Of a stretch of 64,000 nucleotides of DNA, positions 16,981 to 26,419 are shown in pieces (position 1 is the first letter of the stretch; every line of letters begins with the position of its first letter). The position numbers and the translations under genes are program-made. Source of the DNA: Candidatus Hermodarchaeum yapensis. GTDB lineage: Archaea > Asgardarchaeota > Hermodarchaeia > Hermodarchaeales > Hermodarchaeaceae. Location of the stretch: NCBI GenBank assembly GCA_016840405.1, contig JAEOSK010000003.1:1-64000 (forward strand), written 5' to 3'. Below the pieces are notes generated by a model. That model saw only the letters and a program-made list of their open reading frames with translations. It was not told the origin of the DNA and did not search any database.

Positions 16981-18210
16981 ATGGATTTTGAATTTTCACC
17001 TGACGAAGAACTTTTTCGCCAAACGGTGCGTGAATTCGCTCAAAAAGAAATTCGTCCCTATACACGGGAAATGGACGAGACCGGTCAATTGCCGAAAGGT
17101 TTGGTCAAGAAGATGGCTGATCTCGGTCTTTTGGGCATAACGATCCCGGAGAAATATGGTGGAGCAGGCGGTAACTTCATGCAAACCTGTATCGCAGCTG
17201 AGGAACTTGCACGCGCAGATCTCAGCATTGCTATCCCCGTCTTCTACCTCGTTGAAGCTAGCTGGGCCTGGGTCTTCGCCCGTCATGGCACAGAAGAAGC
17301 CAAGCAGGAGATATTACCCAAAGTTGCTAGCGGGGAATATTTCTTTGGAATTGCGACAACAGAGCCTGGAGGAGGCAGTGACATTGTCGGCGCAACAACA
17401 ACGACCATTGCCCCCAAAGGCGATAAGTACGTTGTAAACGGCGAGAAGGTCTACATCAGTGGTATTCGTGAATCAACCACTGAGATGAAAGGCCGCTACT
17501 TCACCACTGCCTACTTGGACAAGAAGGCGAAGCCAAAGCACCGTGGTATTGCTGCGTTCATTCTTCCGGTTGAAAAGGATACACCGGGTCTGACTCCTAC
17601 ACTCTTTGAGGATTGGGGTCGAATGGGTATTAGTACTGGAGGCTTTGCCATGGACAACGTGGAGATTCCGAAGCATTGGTTGATTGGTGAACCAAACCGT
17701 GGCTTCGTGTACTCTATGGAAGGTTTTTCTGCCGCACGTGTCATCATTGGTGCTACCTGTATCGGTTGTGCCCTTGAAGCCCTCGAGATTGGGAAGAACT
17801 ATATCCGCCAACGCAAAGCCTTTGGCAAAGAACTTGGGAAATATGAAGGAATCAGCTTCCCGCTCGCTGAATGGCATAGCAAACTCATGGGCGATCGCCT
17901 AATTATGTACAATGCCGCGTGGATAATGGATAAAATGTATTCGGGTGACAGCAAGTACACGCATTTCGATGTTGCTCTCTGGACTGCTATGGCTAAACTT
18001 CGCGCACCCATTGATGCTTTCGCGATCCTCAACGAAGTTGCTGATTGGCACGGAGCGTTTGCTTATACCAAGGACAGTGAACTGGACTTGGGCATTCGTG
18101 GTGTCCGCAGCTACAGTATTGGAGCTGAGGGTGGTATGAATGTTATGCGGCTGATTATTGCCCGTGAACTATTGGGTAAGGATTTCGTTCCGTACGATCG
18201 ACAGGAATAG
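16981..18210 (+). CDS. Acyl-CoA dehydrogenase
   Basis: 409 residues. The N-terminal helical domain begins MDFEFSPDEELFRQTVREFA, the FAD-contact strand is FFGIATTEPGGGSDI, and the C-terminal helical domain contains RQRKAFGKELGKYEGI and the closing SIGAEGGMNVMRLIIAREL. It oxidises an acyl-CoA to the enoyl-CoA and passes electrons to ETF, plausibly the EtfBA pair in this window. GGAGG lies just before the start. Chain length preference is unknown. Confidence 0.95.
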   Translation: MDFEFSPDEELFRQTVREFAQKEIRPYTREMDETGQLPKGLVKKMADLGLLGITIPEKYGGAGGNFMQTCIAAEELARADLSIAIPVFYLVEASWAWVFARHGTEEAKQEILPKVASGEYFFGIATTEPGGGSDIVGATTTTIAPKGDKYVVNGEKVYISGIRESTTEMKGRYFTTAYLDKKAKPKHRGIAAFILPVEKDTPGLTPTLFEDWGRMGISTGGFAMDNVEIPKHWLIGEPNRGFVYSMEGFSAARVIIGATCIGCALEALEIGKNYIRQRKAFGKELGKYEGISFPLAEWHSKLMGDRLIMYNAAWIMDKMYSGDSKYTHFDVALWTAMAKLRAPIDAFAILNEVADWHGAFAYTKDSELDLGIRGVRSYSIGAEGGMNVMRLIIARELLGKDFVPYDRQE

Positions 18211-18239
18211 CATTGGTTGGCCAGGTTTTCGTTCAAAGC

Positions 18240-18737
18240 TTAAGGCTCGTTCTTTCGCTTCCTGGCATACAGTGGTATGGTTATGCCTACTAGGAGACCC
18301 AAGAAGATAGCTGTAAGTGGAAATCCAGGGATTTGAGCACAAGAATCCATTTCGAGCCAGATTGTATACTCTCCTGTAACGTTGACAATATCTGGTCCAG
18401 GATTCACCCATTCGATGACCCAAGTGGCGTTTACGGGTATGATGAATTCGAAACTGCCTGAGGTTTGGTTTTCATAAGCCTGTTTAAGATACTGTTCTGA
18501 ACTCGATGATGAGTTAAAGATATAGACATGGATTAGTTGATTGACACTTGACCAGTTGAAGAGTCGTCTGGCTCTCATGTCTGATGCATGCATGTTCCAA
18601 TGTCTGTAGTCTCCGGCTGGAATGGATTCATCTAATTCTTCTGTCGTCAGTTGGCACCATTCAGCTGAGACTTGTGGTAAGAGTAGGAATATGAGAAGAT
18701 ATATGCCTGTGAGGACGGGAATTATCCTTCGTGTCGT
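18240..18737 (-). CDS. Secreted, C-terminally anchored protein with a probable ACG start
   Basis: The first canonical start in frame is ATG 18593, but coding features continue upstream: reading from ACG at 18735-18737 gives TRRIIPVLTGIYLLIFLLL and PQVSAEW, a good signal peptide. GGAGGTG ends five bases before the ACG, and an in-frame TGA lies five codons further up, so no ATG/GTG/TTG can serve. The mature part ends CAQIPGFPLTAIFLGLLVG and a basic tail, a PGF-like C-terminal anchor. Function unknown. Either a non-AUG start, a mutated start, or a sequence error. Confidence 0.55.
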   Translation of the reverse strand, partial: TTRRIIPVLTGIYLLIFLLLPQVSAEWCQLTTEELDESIPAGDYRHWNMHASDMRARRLFNWSSVNQLIHVYIFNSSSSSEQYLKQAYENQTSGSFEFIIPVNATWVIEWVNPGPDIVNVTGEYTIWLEMDSCAQIPGFPLTAIFLGLLVGITIPLYARKRKNEP

Positions 18738-18883
18738 AGAACCACCTCCGACTCACCTGTTCCCTTTGGTGATATAGAACACTGCTGACTTTGGAGGATA
18801 ACAAGTGAACCGAACTAGCTTACACTTTGAGTGAGGGGATTCCCGCACCCCTTCTCTTTTCCTAATGTCTTTGTTTTTGTTGA

Positions 18884-19651
18884 TTACATGTCCGGGTCAT
18901 ATTTGATGTAGAAGTAGGGATGACAATCCTGGGGTTTTAGCTCTTCGAGAAGTGTTGCTGGTTGCATCCAAATCGTGGTTTGTGTAGCGTAGGCGGTCAT
19001 GGTGACTTCGTTGACGGGGATTTCGTGGAGTAAGTCTTTGTGGGATTTTTGTAGTGTGAGGGTTCCGGACCCGATTTCAATGGGTCCGTAGTCTACTTTG
19101 CTTTGATGTCGAATAAGGCTGGGATGGTCGTCAACGCCAATTGCATGTAGGCTTGGGAAGGCTTTTAGGACAAAATGGGGAGAACCTGTGAATTTCTCGG
19201 GGAATGGAGCTTGGATGTCAGCGTTAATTTCAATGATTGGTATGCCCCGTCGAATACAAGTTCCTTTGATGTGATTGCCTTGACGTATAAGTGTGATAGA
19301 GTCTGCAATTTTTTTCGGGTAGCCATACACTTCGCGACCTGCGGCCATTGCGATATCGTTGTCTACGGGCATGGAGAGACAATAGTTACCGATTTCATCT
19401 TTGTATTGGGCTTGGATGAAAAGTGCGGCTTCGTTGTATTTGATACCAAAATTCGTTTTTTGAAATTCTGCGACATAGGCGTATGCGAGTGGCTCTGGAC
19501 TGGGTGTCAGAGGGGGTGGTAAAATCTGCTTGATAATCGCATGATCTGTTTTGAAGAAAGCTAAGACCATATTCACATCGCCAAGCATGAAGCCGTTGGC
19601 GTACTTTTTCTTCCGTGTTTGGAAGTCGTCTGGGGTTTGAACAAGTTTCAT
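18884..19651 (-). CDS. Acetoacetate decarboxylase-family protein
   Basis: 255 residues. The family motif GREVYGYPKK (about residues 108-117) carries the adjacent lysines, the first of which forms the Schiff base in acetoacetate decarboxylase. PPPLTPSPEPLAYAYVAEF and the closing beta-barrel strands also fit. Whether it decarboxylates acetoacetate or acts on a different beta-keto acid, as many relatives do, cannot be told. It is monocistronic and divergent from the Mo-oxidoreductase gene. Confidence 0.88.
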   Translation of the reverse strand: MKLVQTPDDFQTRKKKYANGFMLGDVNMVLAFFKTDHAIIKQILPPPLTPSPEPLAYAYVAEFQKTNFGIKYNEAALFIQAQYKDEIGNYCLSMPVDNDIAMAAGREVYGYPKKIADSITLIRQGNHIKGTCIRRGIPIIEINADIQAPFPEKFTGSPHFVLKAFPSLHAIGVDDHPSLIRHQSKVDYGPIEIGSGTLTLQKSHKDLLHEIPVNEVTMTAYATQTTIWMQPATLLEELKPQDCHPYFYIKYDPDM

Positions 19652-19818
19652 TGTAATCCCAACTAATGCCAGGTATTGTTAGGGGTTGTTGTATTAATGG
19701 CTATGTGTTTTGAGGAAGGTTTAACGCTACATGGAGGTGAGGAATGGAATTTGAGTTGGGGTTAGTAAATCCCTATTATTCTTGAAGCCTCTTTTCTTTT
19801 TGTAGCATATCGTTAGGG

Positions 19819-20865
19819 ATGATCATGAATCGGTCGATGTTGAATGCGGTCATTGTTGTGGGGTTATGTTGTCTGCCGTTGGTTCTCATTGGAGTGGTTA
19901 GCTATTCACGTTCGCAAATTACCCCTAATGACCAGTTTTTCACATTACAGATTGGTGATATCCCCCAAATTGATATCTCGAACTGGACACTGGTTATCGA
20001 TGGACAAGTTGACAATCCAATCAATTTCACTTATGCTGAGTTCATTGCATTGCCCAGTGTCTCGATTCGCGCCACATTACAATGCGTGGATGGTCCTTCG
20101 GGAACGGCGATATGGCGAGGTGTCCGCATCAGTGATTTACTATCTTTAGCGCAGGTGAACCAAAGTGGGTTTGACGTCGCCTTTTATGCCGTTGACGGGT
20201 TCTCCTCATCACTCACCTTACAAGAGGTGAGTACAGGAGATGTCCTCTTAGCCTATGAGATGAATGGTGAAACCCTTCCTACGGCGCATGGGTTTCCGGT
20301 CCGTGTTGTGGCGCCAGAGCAGTTTGGCTACAAGTGGGTCAAATGGGTCGATCATATCGAAGTGGTGGATTATGATTTTCGTGGGTTCTGGGAATCGCGA
20401 GGATGGGCTGATGATGCTCGCCTGTCACCAATTTCACATTGGGGACTGCATGCGTTTTTATTTTCCATCTCGTTTGTATTCGGAGCTATCGCTCTGGTGA
20501 CCGGGCTGAAATTTTCACGACGGACGGATTATTTCATCGATTTGCCAGATCTTGTTTCCACGAACTTTCATCGAATTGTTTCTGTCGCATATATTGGAAC
20601 TGTTGGAGTAGTATTCGTTTATTGGGCAATCCAAACGCTACTTCTCAAAGGAGCCTTGCTTTACTCGTTTCATGGTATTGGGGCATTAGTAGTGCTCATC
20701 CTGCATGTGCTGGGTGGAATAACGGGTCGAACCACGAGAATGACTAATCGGTCAAACCGAGATCTTCACTACAAATTGAACTTTGCCGGGTATTTGGTGT
20801 ATACACTTACGATAACAACAGGGTTTCTGTTGGCGTTTGGAGCGAGTTTCATTTACATTTACTAG
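19819..20865 (+). CDS. Molybdopterin-dependent oxidoreductase fused to a transmembrane domain
   Basis: 348 residues. A signal/anchor helix (about 9-28) is followed by a sulfite-oxidase-type Mo domain: NWTLVIDGQVDNP, LPSVSIRATLQCVDGPSG (Cys as Mo ligand), IWRGVRISDLL, HGFPVRVVAPEQFGYKWVKW. From about residue 210 there are four hydrophobic helices with histidines (HWGLHAFLF, NFHRIV, SFHGIGALVV, ILHVLGG), which could hold heme or quinone. It would be an extracytoplasmic Mo enzyme with its own membrane electron path. The substrate is unknown. MobA at 52228 serves Mo-cofactor synthesis. Confidence 0.85.
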   Translation: MIMNRSMLNAVIVVGLCCLPLVLIGVVSYSRSQITPNDQFFTLQIGDIPQIDISNWTLVIDGQVDNPINFTYAEFIALPSVSIRATLQCVDGPSGTAIWRGVRISDLLSLAQVNQSGFDVAFYAVDGFSSSLTLQEVSTGDVLLAYEMNGETLPTAHGFPVRVVAPEQFGYKWVKWVDHIEVVDYDFRGFWESRGWADDARLSPISHWGLHAFLFSISFVFGAIALVTGLKFSRRTDYFIDLPDLVSTNFHRIVSVAYIGTVGVVFVYWAIQTLLLKGALLYSFHGIGALVVLILHVLGGITGRTTRMTNRSNRDLHYKLNFAGYLVYTLTITTGFLLAFGASFIYIY

Positions 20866-21495
20866 TTAGTCGAATTCTTTCAGAAGTTTATATCCTTGAA
20901 AAGCAGACCAAAAGATGAGGCCGTAGACAGCAACCTTCTGCATGGCAGCACCCTTAATAATGGGGACATTGAAGATCATTCCAATTAGATATGCGTAGGC
21001 AAGAATGGCGACGATGATTCCAATGATGGCATACAAGTTTTCATAGTCCTTGTTGAGAAGGATAGCAATTGTGTATACGATAATCGCGGACGAAATGAAA
21101 AAGAAAAACGCGTATGTTGAGTAACCGTGGAGGCTTGGAAATACATCCATGGCGAAGATTGCAAGACTTGAAACGAAAACTGCTGCAAGAAAACCAAAGA
21201 TGGTTCCTAGCCAGCTAAGGTAGAATAATCGTTGTGTACCTGTGAATATCGTTCGGATAGCGAACCAGAAGGGGATTGAACAGGCCGCTACTAGTGTACA
21301 GGTGAAAGCAAAGAGAAACCAGTTTTGAGGAGTAGGTACAACATTAGTAACAGCTTGTCCAAGTTGACTGAAGCTGTTAAAGAAGAAGTTGTAGCCGCCA
21401 GGGTAGATGAGCATGATGATGGCGGTGATGATGATGAATTGGATGCCTCCAAAGATGCCAAGGTAGGCTCCGAGTCGTTTCCATGAGATAGCTAT
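20866..21495 (-). CDS. DUF998-like six-helix membrane protein with a probable ATA start
   Basis: The first canonical start (ATG 21414) would cut off the first helix. From ATA at 21493-21495 the frame reads AISWKRLGAYLGIFGGIQF, completing helix one before IYPGGYNFFFNSFSQLGQ, the family-like extracellular motif. AGGAGGGA ends five bases before ATA, and an in-frame TGA lies seven codons upstream, with no ATG/GTG/TTG between. About 209 residues, six helices. Function unknown. It converges with the Mo-oxidoreductase gene with no gap. Confidence 0.6.
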   Translation of the reverse strand: MAISWKRLGAYLGIFGGIQFIIITAIIMLIYPGGYNFFFNSFSQLGQAVTNVVPTPQNWFLFAFTCTLVAACSIPFWFAIRTIFTGTQRLFYLSWLGTIFGFLAAVFVSSLAIFAMDVFPSLHGYSTYAFFFFISSAIIVYTIAILLNKDYENLYAIIGIIVAILAYAYLIGMIFNVPIIKGAAMQKVAVYGLIFWSAFQGYKLLKEFD

Positions 21496-21691
21496 AACTA
21501 TCCCTCCTGAAATTCAGTGAGTAATGACAGGGAGTAGTCCTTTGATTGAATGTTTCTTATAAAATACGATGTAACCACCTCTAAAGTTTAGAGATTGACC
21601 AGGATTGGTGAAAGGCTCGGATTGGTGAAAGGAAAGTGCTTTTCATAGGATGGCTTAACTGGAAATATCCATCAGAGGAGTCAAGCAAAAG

Positions 21692-22128
21692 ATGAATCCG
21701 TTGACCGTGTTTCCCTACAAGAATATGCGAATGATTGTAGACCTCATTGCAGAGGGGAGATCGGTGTACGGCAAATTGCTGCAGTAACGGGCATGTGTAG
21801 CTTTGATTCGACTGAAGCCACAGACATGTTAGCATATCTTTCTACATTTGGACGCGTGGAACACACTGATGAGGGATGGGTAATTCACCCTGAGGATGAT
21901 GAATCGGTATATGAGCGATTCCGTACGCGGTACATAGAAACCGCTGAATCAATTCTCAAACAATTATCAACAGAAGCAAAGACCGTGTCAGAGTTATCGA
22001 ACGAGACGAATCTCTCAAACGAAACGATTGATTTGTTTTTACCATTCTTAGCTGAAATCTCGATACTTGGTGTTATAAGCCGATGTTCCACGGATTGGCC
22101 AATAACTTGGTGTCAGGCTTCTTCATGA
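21692..22128 (+). CDS. Winged-helix DNA-binding protein, interrupted by a one-base frameshift
   Basis: From ATG 21692 (GAGGAG upstream) the frame reads MNPLTVFPYKNMRMIVDLIAEG and then stops early. The downstream frame beginning EIGVRQIAAVTG continues to 22128. The join is the G run at 21754-21757: one extra G restores a single protein of about 145 residues. It has two winged-helix-like units, the second around KTVSELSNETNLSNETIDLF. The frameshift may be an assembly error or real. The end overlaps the convergent sirtuin gene by 16 bases. Confidence 0.55.
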
Positions 22129-22847
22129 AGAAGCGTATTTAGTTGAGGTAGGATAACCCCAGCTTTTTCTTTGAGATGCACATCGGCAATCGGTGTTAAT
22201 GGTGTGGCTTCAACGTTAACTTCGAGAACGTGCCCTCCGGCGCGTTTCACGATGAAAGGAAAAGAAGCTGAGGGTTGAATGAGGGCAGAGGTGCCAATTA
22301 CGATAATCGTATCTGCTTGTTCGAGCTGAGAAAAGACTTCATTCATTATTGTGGAGGGTAGGCTTTCACCGAACCACACCACATCTGGTCGTAGATTTGC
22401 TCCACAATCAGCACAGGTCGGAATGCCGATTGCGGGTTCTGAGAGGTGTGTTCGGTATGAACAAGCAGTGCATTTGACTCGCCAAATATCTCCATGGACT
22501 TCCAAGACTTTTCCAGATCCTGCTTGTCGGTGTAAACCATCAACATTTTGCGTAATCACAGCTTTGAGAATGCCCCGTTTTTCCCACTCAGCTAGGGTTA
22601 AGTGAGCAGGATTAGGTTGGCATTTGGAGATGAGGTTTTGTCGCCAGGTGTACCACTCCCAGACGAGTTTGGGGTTTTGAGCAAATGCCTGAGGGGTTGC
22701 TAAGTCCATGGCATTGTATTGACGCCAGAGACCATCCTTTCCTCGGAAGGTGGGGACATTGGATTCTTTAGAGATTCCTGCACCGGTTAAAGCGATGAGA
22801 TGATTTGCGTTTCTGATGAAGCTCGTAGCTGAGGAGAGTAAATCCAT
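22113..22847 (-). CDS. cobB: NAD-dependent protein deacylase (sirtuin, Sir2/CobB)
   Basis: 244 residues. GAGISKESNVPTFRG (NAD binding), TQNVDGLH with the catalytic histidine in LEVHGD, and the zinc site CTACSYRTHLSEP...PTCADCG are all present, as is the closing GTSALIQPSA. It removes acyl groups from lysines using NAD. In archaea relatives act on chromatin proteins and on metabolic enzymes such as acyl-CoA synthetases. Full length. Confidence 0.95.
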   Translation of the reverse strand: MDLLSSATSFIRNANHLIALTGAGISKESNVPTFRGKDGLWRQYNAMDLATPQAFAQNPKLVWEWYTWRQNLISKCQPNPAHLTLAEWEKRGILKAVITQNVDGLHRQAGSGKVLEVHGDIWRVKCTACSYRTHLSEPAIGIPTCADCGANLRPDVVWFGESLPSTIMNEVFSQLEQADTIIVIGTSALIQPSASFPFIVKRAGGHVLEVNVEATPLTPIADVHLKEKAGVILPQLNTLLHEEA

Positions 22848-22956
22848 GGTTGAGAAAAACTCCTATGCGTAGATGGAAGATTTAAGAAATCATGTAAAAG
22901 GACCGTATAAATAAATGGGAAATATCTGTCTCCGAAATCAGTAGGATAGAGTTTAT

Positions 22957-22965
22957 CTTTTATAC
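22957..22965 (+). promoter_or_regulatory. TATA-like box upstream of the DUF308-like gene
   Basis: CTTTTATAC lies about 40 bases before the ATG at 23003. A second box, TATAAATAAAT at 22906-22916, lies further up and could serve either direction. Confidence 0.4.
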
Positions 22966-23002
22966 TGAACTATGTGCATACCCAGTCCAAGGTGTACGTT
23001 GA

Positions 23003-23557
23003 ATGACTGAGGAACGGACTTCTTTTGTTGCACGAGTGTTTGATGTCATATTCGGAGTAATATCAATTGGATTAGCAACCACGGTGTTCTGGCTCCCACA
23101 ATCTTACATCACATTGATGATTATCCTCTTAGGCCCCGCAGTTTTCTTCTTGGGTATTTCTCGGATAATTTATGGGTATCGTGAGAACCGCTTGCCATCT
23201 AGGCTGCGTATCCTCAACTTCATCTGTGGCTTTGTCTTAATGATTTTCTCCGTACTAGTCATGATTTCTAATTACTTGGGAGGAATATATTGGATTCTTA
23301 TCCTCGCCATCGGTTTGATGGTGTTCGGTCTTAACACTTTATTAACTGGGCAACTTTCACCGGTACGAGCTACCTGGTTCCGAATAATGGAAATTGTCGA
23401 CGGCGCTGCTTTAGTCGTCTTGGGAGTGGTTGTAGCGATTTTTTCCCAATTAGGTGCAATAAGGCTCTTGTACATTCTAGCCATTGGAATAGCCTATGCT
23501 GGGATTTACCTCATTATCGTCGGAATTATAGGTCGCCAAATCTTTATAACGAACTGA
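23003..23557 (+). CDS. DUF308/HdeD-like six-helix membrane protein
   Basis: 184 residues with six hydrophobic helices in three hairpins, each ending in a G-rich turn (ILLGPAVFFLGISRIIYG, GLMVFGLNTLLTGQL, GIAYAGIYLIIVGIIG), the internal repeat typical of HdeD-type proteins. The function in archaea is unknown. The next gene starts 38 bases downstream on the same strand. Confidence 0.8.
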   Translation: MTEERTSFVARVFDVIFGVISIGLATTVFWLPQSYITLMIILLGPAVFFLGISRIIYGYRENRLPSRLRILNFICGFVLMIFSVLVMISNYLGGIYWILILAIGLMVFGLNTLLTGQLSPVRATWFRIMEIVDGAALVVLGVVVAIFSQLGAIRLLYILAIGIAYAGIYLIIVGIIGRQIFITN

Positions 23558-23595
23558 TTCACCGAAAGGAACGTTGCAACCACCGGTGATAGAAT

Positions 23596-24159
23596 ATGTC
23601 TGAATCGTCGCGCTGGTCGTGGTCCTGGGGTCCACGCTTTGCCATTATATTCTTACCAAATATCCTCTATTTTGTAATTCTCGGTATTGGTTTAGTTCTA
23701 ACTCGGTATCTTACTCCCCTCATTCCCTGGCAATTATTACCCATTGTAATTTATCCATACCCATGGATATGGCGCTACATTGAACTCTTTGCGGGAATGA
23801 TACTTCTGATTTTAGCGGTTATGTTCATTGTTTGGGGCGTTACTTCGATGGGAAGAAAACGGGCGCAGGGAGAGGAAATTAATCTAAGTCGGCGATCCTC
23901 GCAGTTGGTGACAACAGGTGCATATTCGTATTGTCGTCACCCCCAAACCCTAGGATTCATTCTTGCTACTCCAGCAATTGCTTTGTTATTCGACTTTGTT
24001 CCACTCCTTATTGTTGCCATAGTTTTCACACCGCTTCAGCTAGCGTTGCTGGGTTACGAGGAAATTGAGTTGTTACGGCGGTTTGGTGATTCTTATGGTA
24101 AATATCGTGAAGCGGTTCCCTTTCTTATTCCTCGGGGAAAACGTGTTGTGACCTCGTAG
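23596..24159 (+). CDS. Isoprenylcysteine carboxyl methyltransferase-like membrane protein
   Basis: 187 residues with about five helices. The SAM-binding C-terminal half has TGAYSYCRHPQTLGFIL (the RHP motif) and the closing EEIELLRRFGDSYGKYREAVP that defines the ICMT/PEMT/NnrU group. It would methylate a membrane-located substrate; true prenylcysteine methylation is not implied. Likely co-transcribed with the upstream membrane protein gene. Confidence 0.85.
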   Translation: MSESSRWSWSWGPRFAIIFLPNILYFVILGIGLVLTRYLTPLIPWQLLPIVIYPYPWIWRYIELFAGMILLILAVMFIVWGVTSMGRKRAQGEEINLSRRSSQLVTTGAYSYCRHPQTLGFILATPAIALLFDFVPLLIVAIVFTPLQLALLGYEEIELLRRFGDSYGKYREAVPFLIPRGKRVVTS

Positions 24160-24242
24160 TGAAATTGGCTCCAGAAAAACTAGATGTTGTTATCCGACCA
24201 AGATTAACTACTTAGCTAGCTTACGAATAGGGGACGAAATGG

Positions 24243-25853
24243 TTATTCAATGCGCCAGTGGCGTATTGATACAAATAAGAACACTGCGAGTAGGACAAAA
24301 ATCGCCAGAACTAGAATTGCAGGAGCAAGCCAGGGATTAAAGACGGTGGGAGGCACGAGAGTAACAGAAACGGAGACGATGTTACTCCAAGGCCCTGAAT
24401 TACTGTTATTATCAAAGGCACGAACTCGGAAGTAGTAAGTGCCAATTTGGGGATTGGTAACAGCTACACTTGTTTGATTGATCCTCCAGGTTATCATGGG
24501 TCGTTCGAAGAGAGACGTTGTGTCCATTTGAAGTTCATAATCTGCAATGTTTCCATCAGGATCAATGGCAATGGTCCACGGTACAACAAAGGACCCATAG
24601 GGATTGAGGTAAATAATGTCTAATATTGCCACAGGACCGGATGAACCTTTTCCATCGAAACTGAACTTACAGGCAAACCCATTCGTAGATTCTGTTAACC
24701 ACTCCGAAGTGGTTCCGGAGAAGAAGAGCCCCTCAAGGGATGCACTAAACCCAAAGGGTTGACAATTATCTGCTCCACCCCACATTCGTTTCCAAGCAAG
24801 ATCACCCGTGCTGTTGAACTTGTTAAGACTTGCCTGGAAGCCAGAAATTGGGTGTTCCAGTTCACCCCCAACAAAAATGCTGTCTGCTGTGACATGGATC
24901 CCTATCCCTTCTTCATTGATTCCCGTTTCATCAAATTGCTCCCAAAGCAGGCTTCCAGTACTGTTGTATTTTTGTAAAAAAAGTTCTTTGGGACCTAATG
25001 CGCTAGAATTTTGTATTGATCCAGTGACGAAGATATCGTCATTGAAAACTGTCACCCCTCGGGCGATATCGGAATATTCTCCACCCCAAGTTGTATTCCA
25101 CAGTTGGGTGCCACTGAAGGAATACTTTGTCAAAAAGGCGCTAGAATTGGATCCGTCCCATTGATTTCCCGCATCACCCACAAGATAGACGCCGTCGGAG
25201 CCGACTGCGACTCCAAATGCGCGGTTAACTGAGGTATTCTGCCAGCTTTCTGTCCAGACTTCGTTCCCCTCGAAGTTAAATTTGACCAGAAGAGCATCAA
25301 CATCGTTTTCTGTATTCCTTCGGATTCCGCCAGCGTAGATGCCATCTGCACCAACACTGACGCAGGTAAACCATTCTTCTGGAAAGTTTCCATATGAAGA
25401 ATTCCAGATTTCATTACCATTATAATCAAGGTTGACTAGCAAGCCATTCGTTCCATATGGACCTGTTGTCGTCATGCCGGCAAGGTAGATGCTCCCTGCT
25501 CCGGCGCTGAGAGCATAGGCTGAATCGTTATAGGAATACGCCCAAGTCTGATTCCAAATGTACTCTCCTTCTGGCGTGTATTTCACCAAAAGGACGTTAT
25601 GTGCGCTACTGCCAAGAGTTGAAGTTGATCCTGCAACAAAAACTGCTTGAGTTGTAACAGCTATCGCGTTGAAACCATCATTTCGGGGTTGCATCCACAG
25701 TATGCCCCAAACATCTCCATTGCTCAACACCTCGGCACTAACTAGAGTTGGGTTAGAAGGCAAATAGCACAAAGACACGACCAGCCCTAACAATATCAGC
25801 GAGAATACTAGTGCATTTATCCCGCGAGGTTTCATGGCCACCAAGACACCCAA
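24243..25853 (-). CDS. Secreted beta-propeller (SBBP-like repeat) protein with C-terminal anchor
   Basis: 536 residues (or 530 from the second ATG at 25835, which begins the signal peptide MKPRGINALVFSLILLGLV). Residues about 45-390 hold some seven repeats of the type W-G...D.A.GV..G.D.VY..G......ALL.KF...G...W, as in SBBP-repeat propellers. A fibronectin-like domain follows (about 395-500), then one helix and a short basic tail. It is a surface protein, probably a binding or adhesion module. Confidence 0.8.
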   Translation of the reverse strand: MGVLVAMKPRGINALVFSLILLGLVVSLCYLPSNPTLVSAEVLSNGDVWGILWMQPRNDGFNAIAVTTQAVFVAGSTSTLGSSAHNVLLVKYTPEGEYIWNQTWAYSYNDSAYALSAGAGSIYLAGMTTTGPYGTNGLLVNLDYNGNEIWNSSYGNFPEEWFTCVSVGADGIYAGGIRRNTENDVDALLVKFNFEGNEVWTESWQNTSVNRAFGVAVGSDGVYLVGDAGNQWDGSNSSAFLTKYSFSGTQLWNTTWGGEYSDIARGVTVFNDDIFVTGSIQNSSALGPKELFLQKYNSTGSLLWEQFDETGINEEGIGIHVTADSIFVGGELEHPISGFQASLNKFNSTGDLAWKRMWGGADNCQPFGFSASLEGLFFSGTTSEWLTESTNGFACKFSFDGKGSSGPVAILDIIYLNPYGSFVVPWTIAIDPDGNIADYELQMDTTSLFERPMITWRINQTSVAVTNPQIGTYYFRVRAFDNNSNSGPWSNIVSVSVTLVPPTVFNPWLAPAILVLAIFVLLAVFLFVSIRHWRIE

Positions 25854-25921
25854 CCAATTACTTTGAATACCGTATACTTCAAGTATATGAGGCTTCGTTT
25901 CAGGGCAGGATTTGTGGTAAA

Positions 25922-26362
25922 CTATTCATCCATCGCTTTTCGGATTTTCTTCGCTTGGTCTTCTAGTTCGTTTGTAGGAGGAGTTTGCCCATAATCTGGA
26001 CCCGCCTTAATACGTATTCCATCCCCAACGAAGCGAGGAATCACATGAATATGAATATGCGGAATTTCTTGAAAGGCTGCTTTTCCATCAGCAAGCCAGA
26101 CATTAATACCCTCACACTTTAGTCCTGATTTTCGCAGAGCTGCAGCAATCCTTCCGGCTACTTGAAATTGCCGCCCTGCTAACATCGAATCTAATTCGCT
26201 CAGACTCGCAACATGAGCTTTAGGAATCACAAGAGTATGGCCCGGGTTAATGGGACGAATATCCAGAAAGGCGAGGATTTCGTTGTCTTCATAGACGACA
26301 TGAGCGGTGAGTTTCTTTGCAACAATGTTGCAGAAGATACAATCAGTGGATTGATTACTCAT
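25922..26362 (-). CDS. HIT-family hydrolase
   Basis: 146 residues. N-terminal CIFCNI and the histidine triad HIHIHVIPR place it in the HIT superfamily (Hint branch), which hydrolyses nucleoside phosphoramidates or dinucleoside polyphosphates. The order AFLDIRPINPGHTLVIPK is standard. It is transcribed in the same direction as, and 57 bases upstream of, no partner of known function. Confidence 0.93.
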   Translation of the reverse strand: MSNQSTDCIFCNIVAKKLTAHVVYEDNEILAFLDIRPINPGHTLVIPKAHVASLSELDSMLAGRQFQVAGRIAAALRKSGLKCEGINVWLADGKAAFQEIPHIHIHVIPRFVGDGIRIKAGPDYGQTPPTNELEDQAKKIRKAMDE

Positions 26363-26419
26363 ACCCTTACTTCCCAGTATTCTTTCATAAGTCGTACGTT
26401 TTGAACCGAATTTAGTGCG

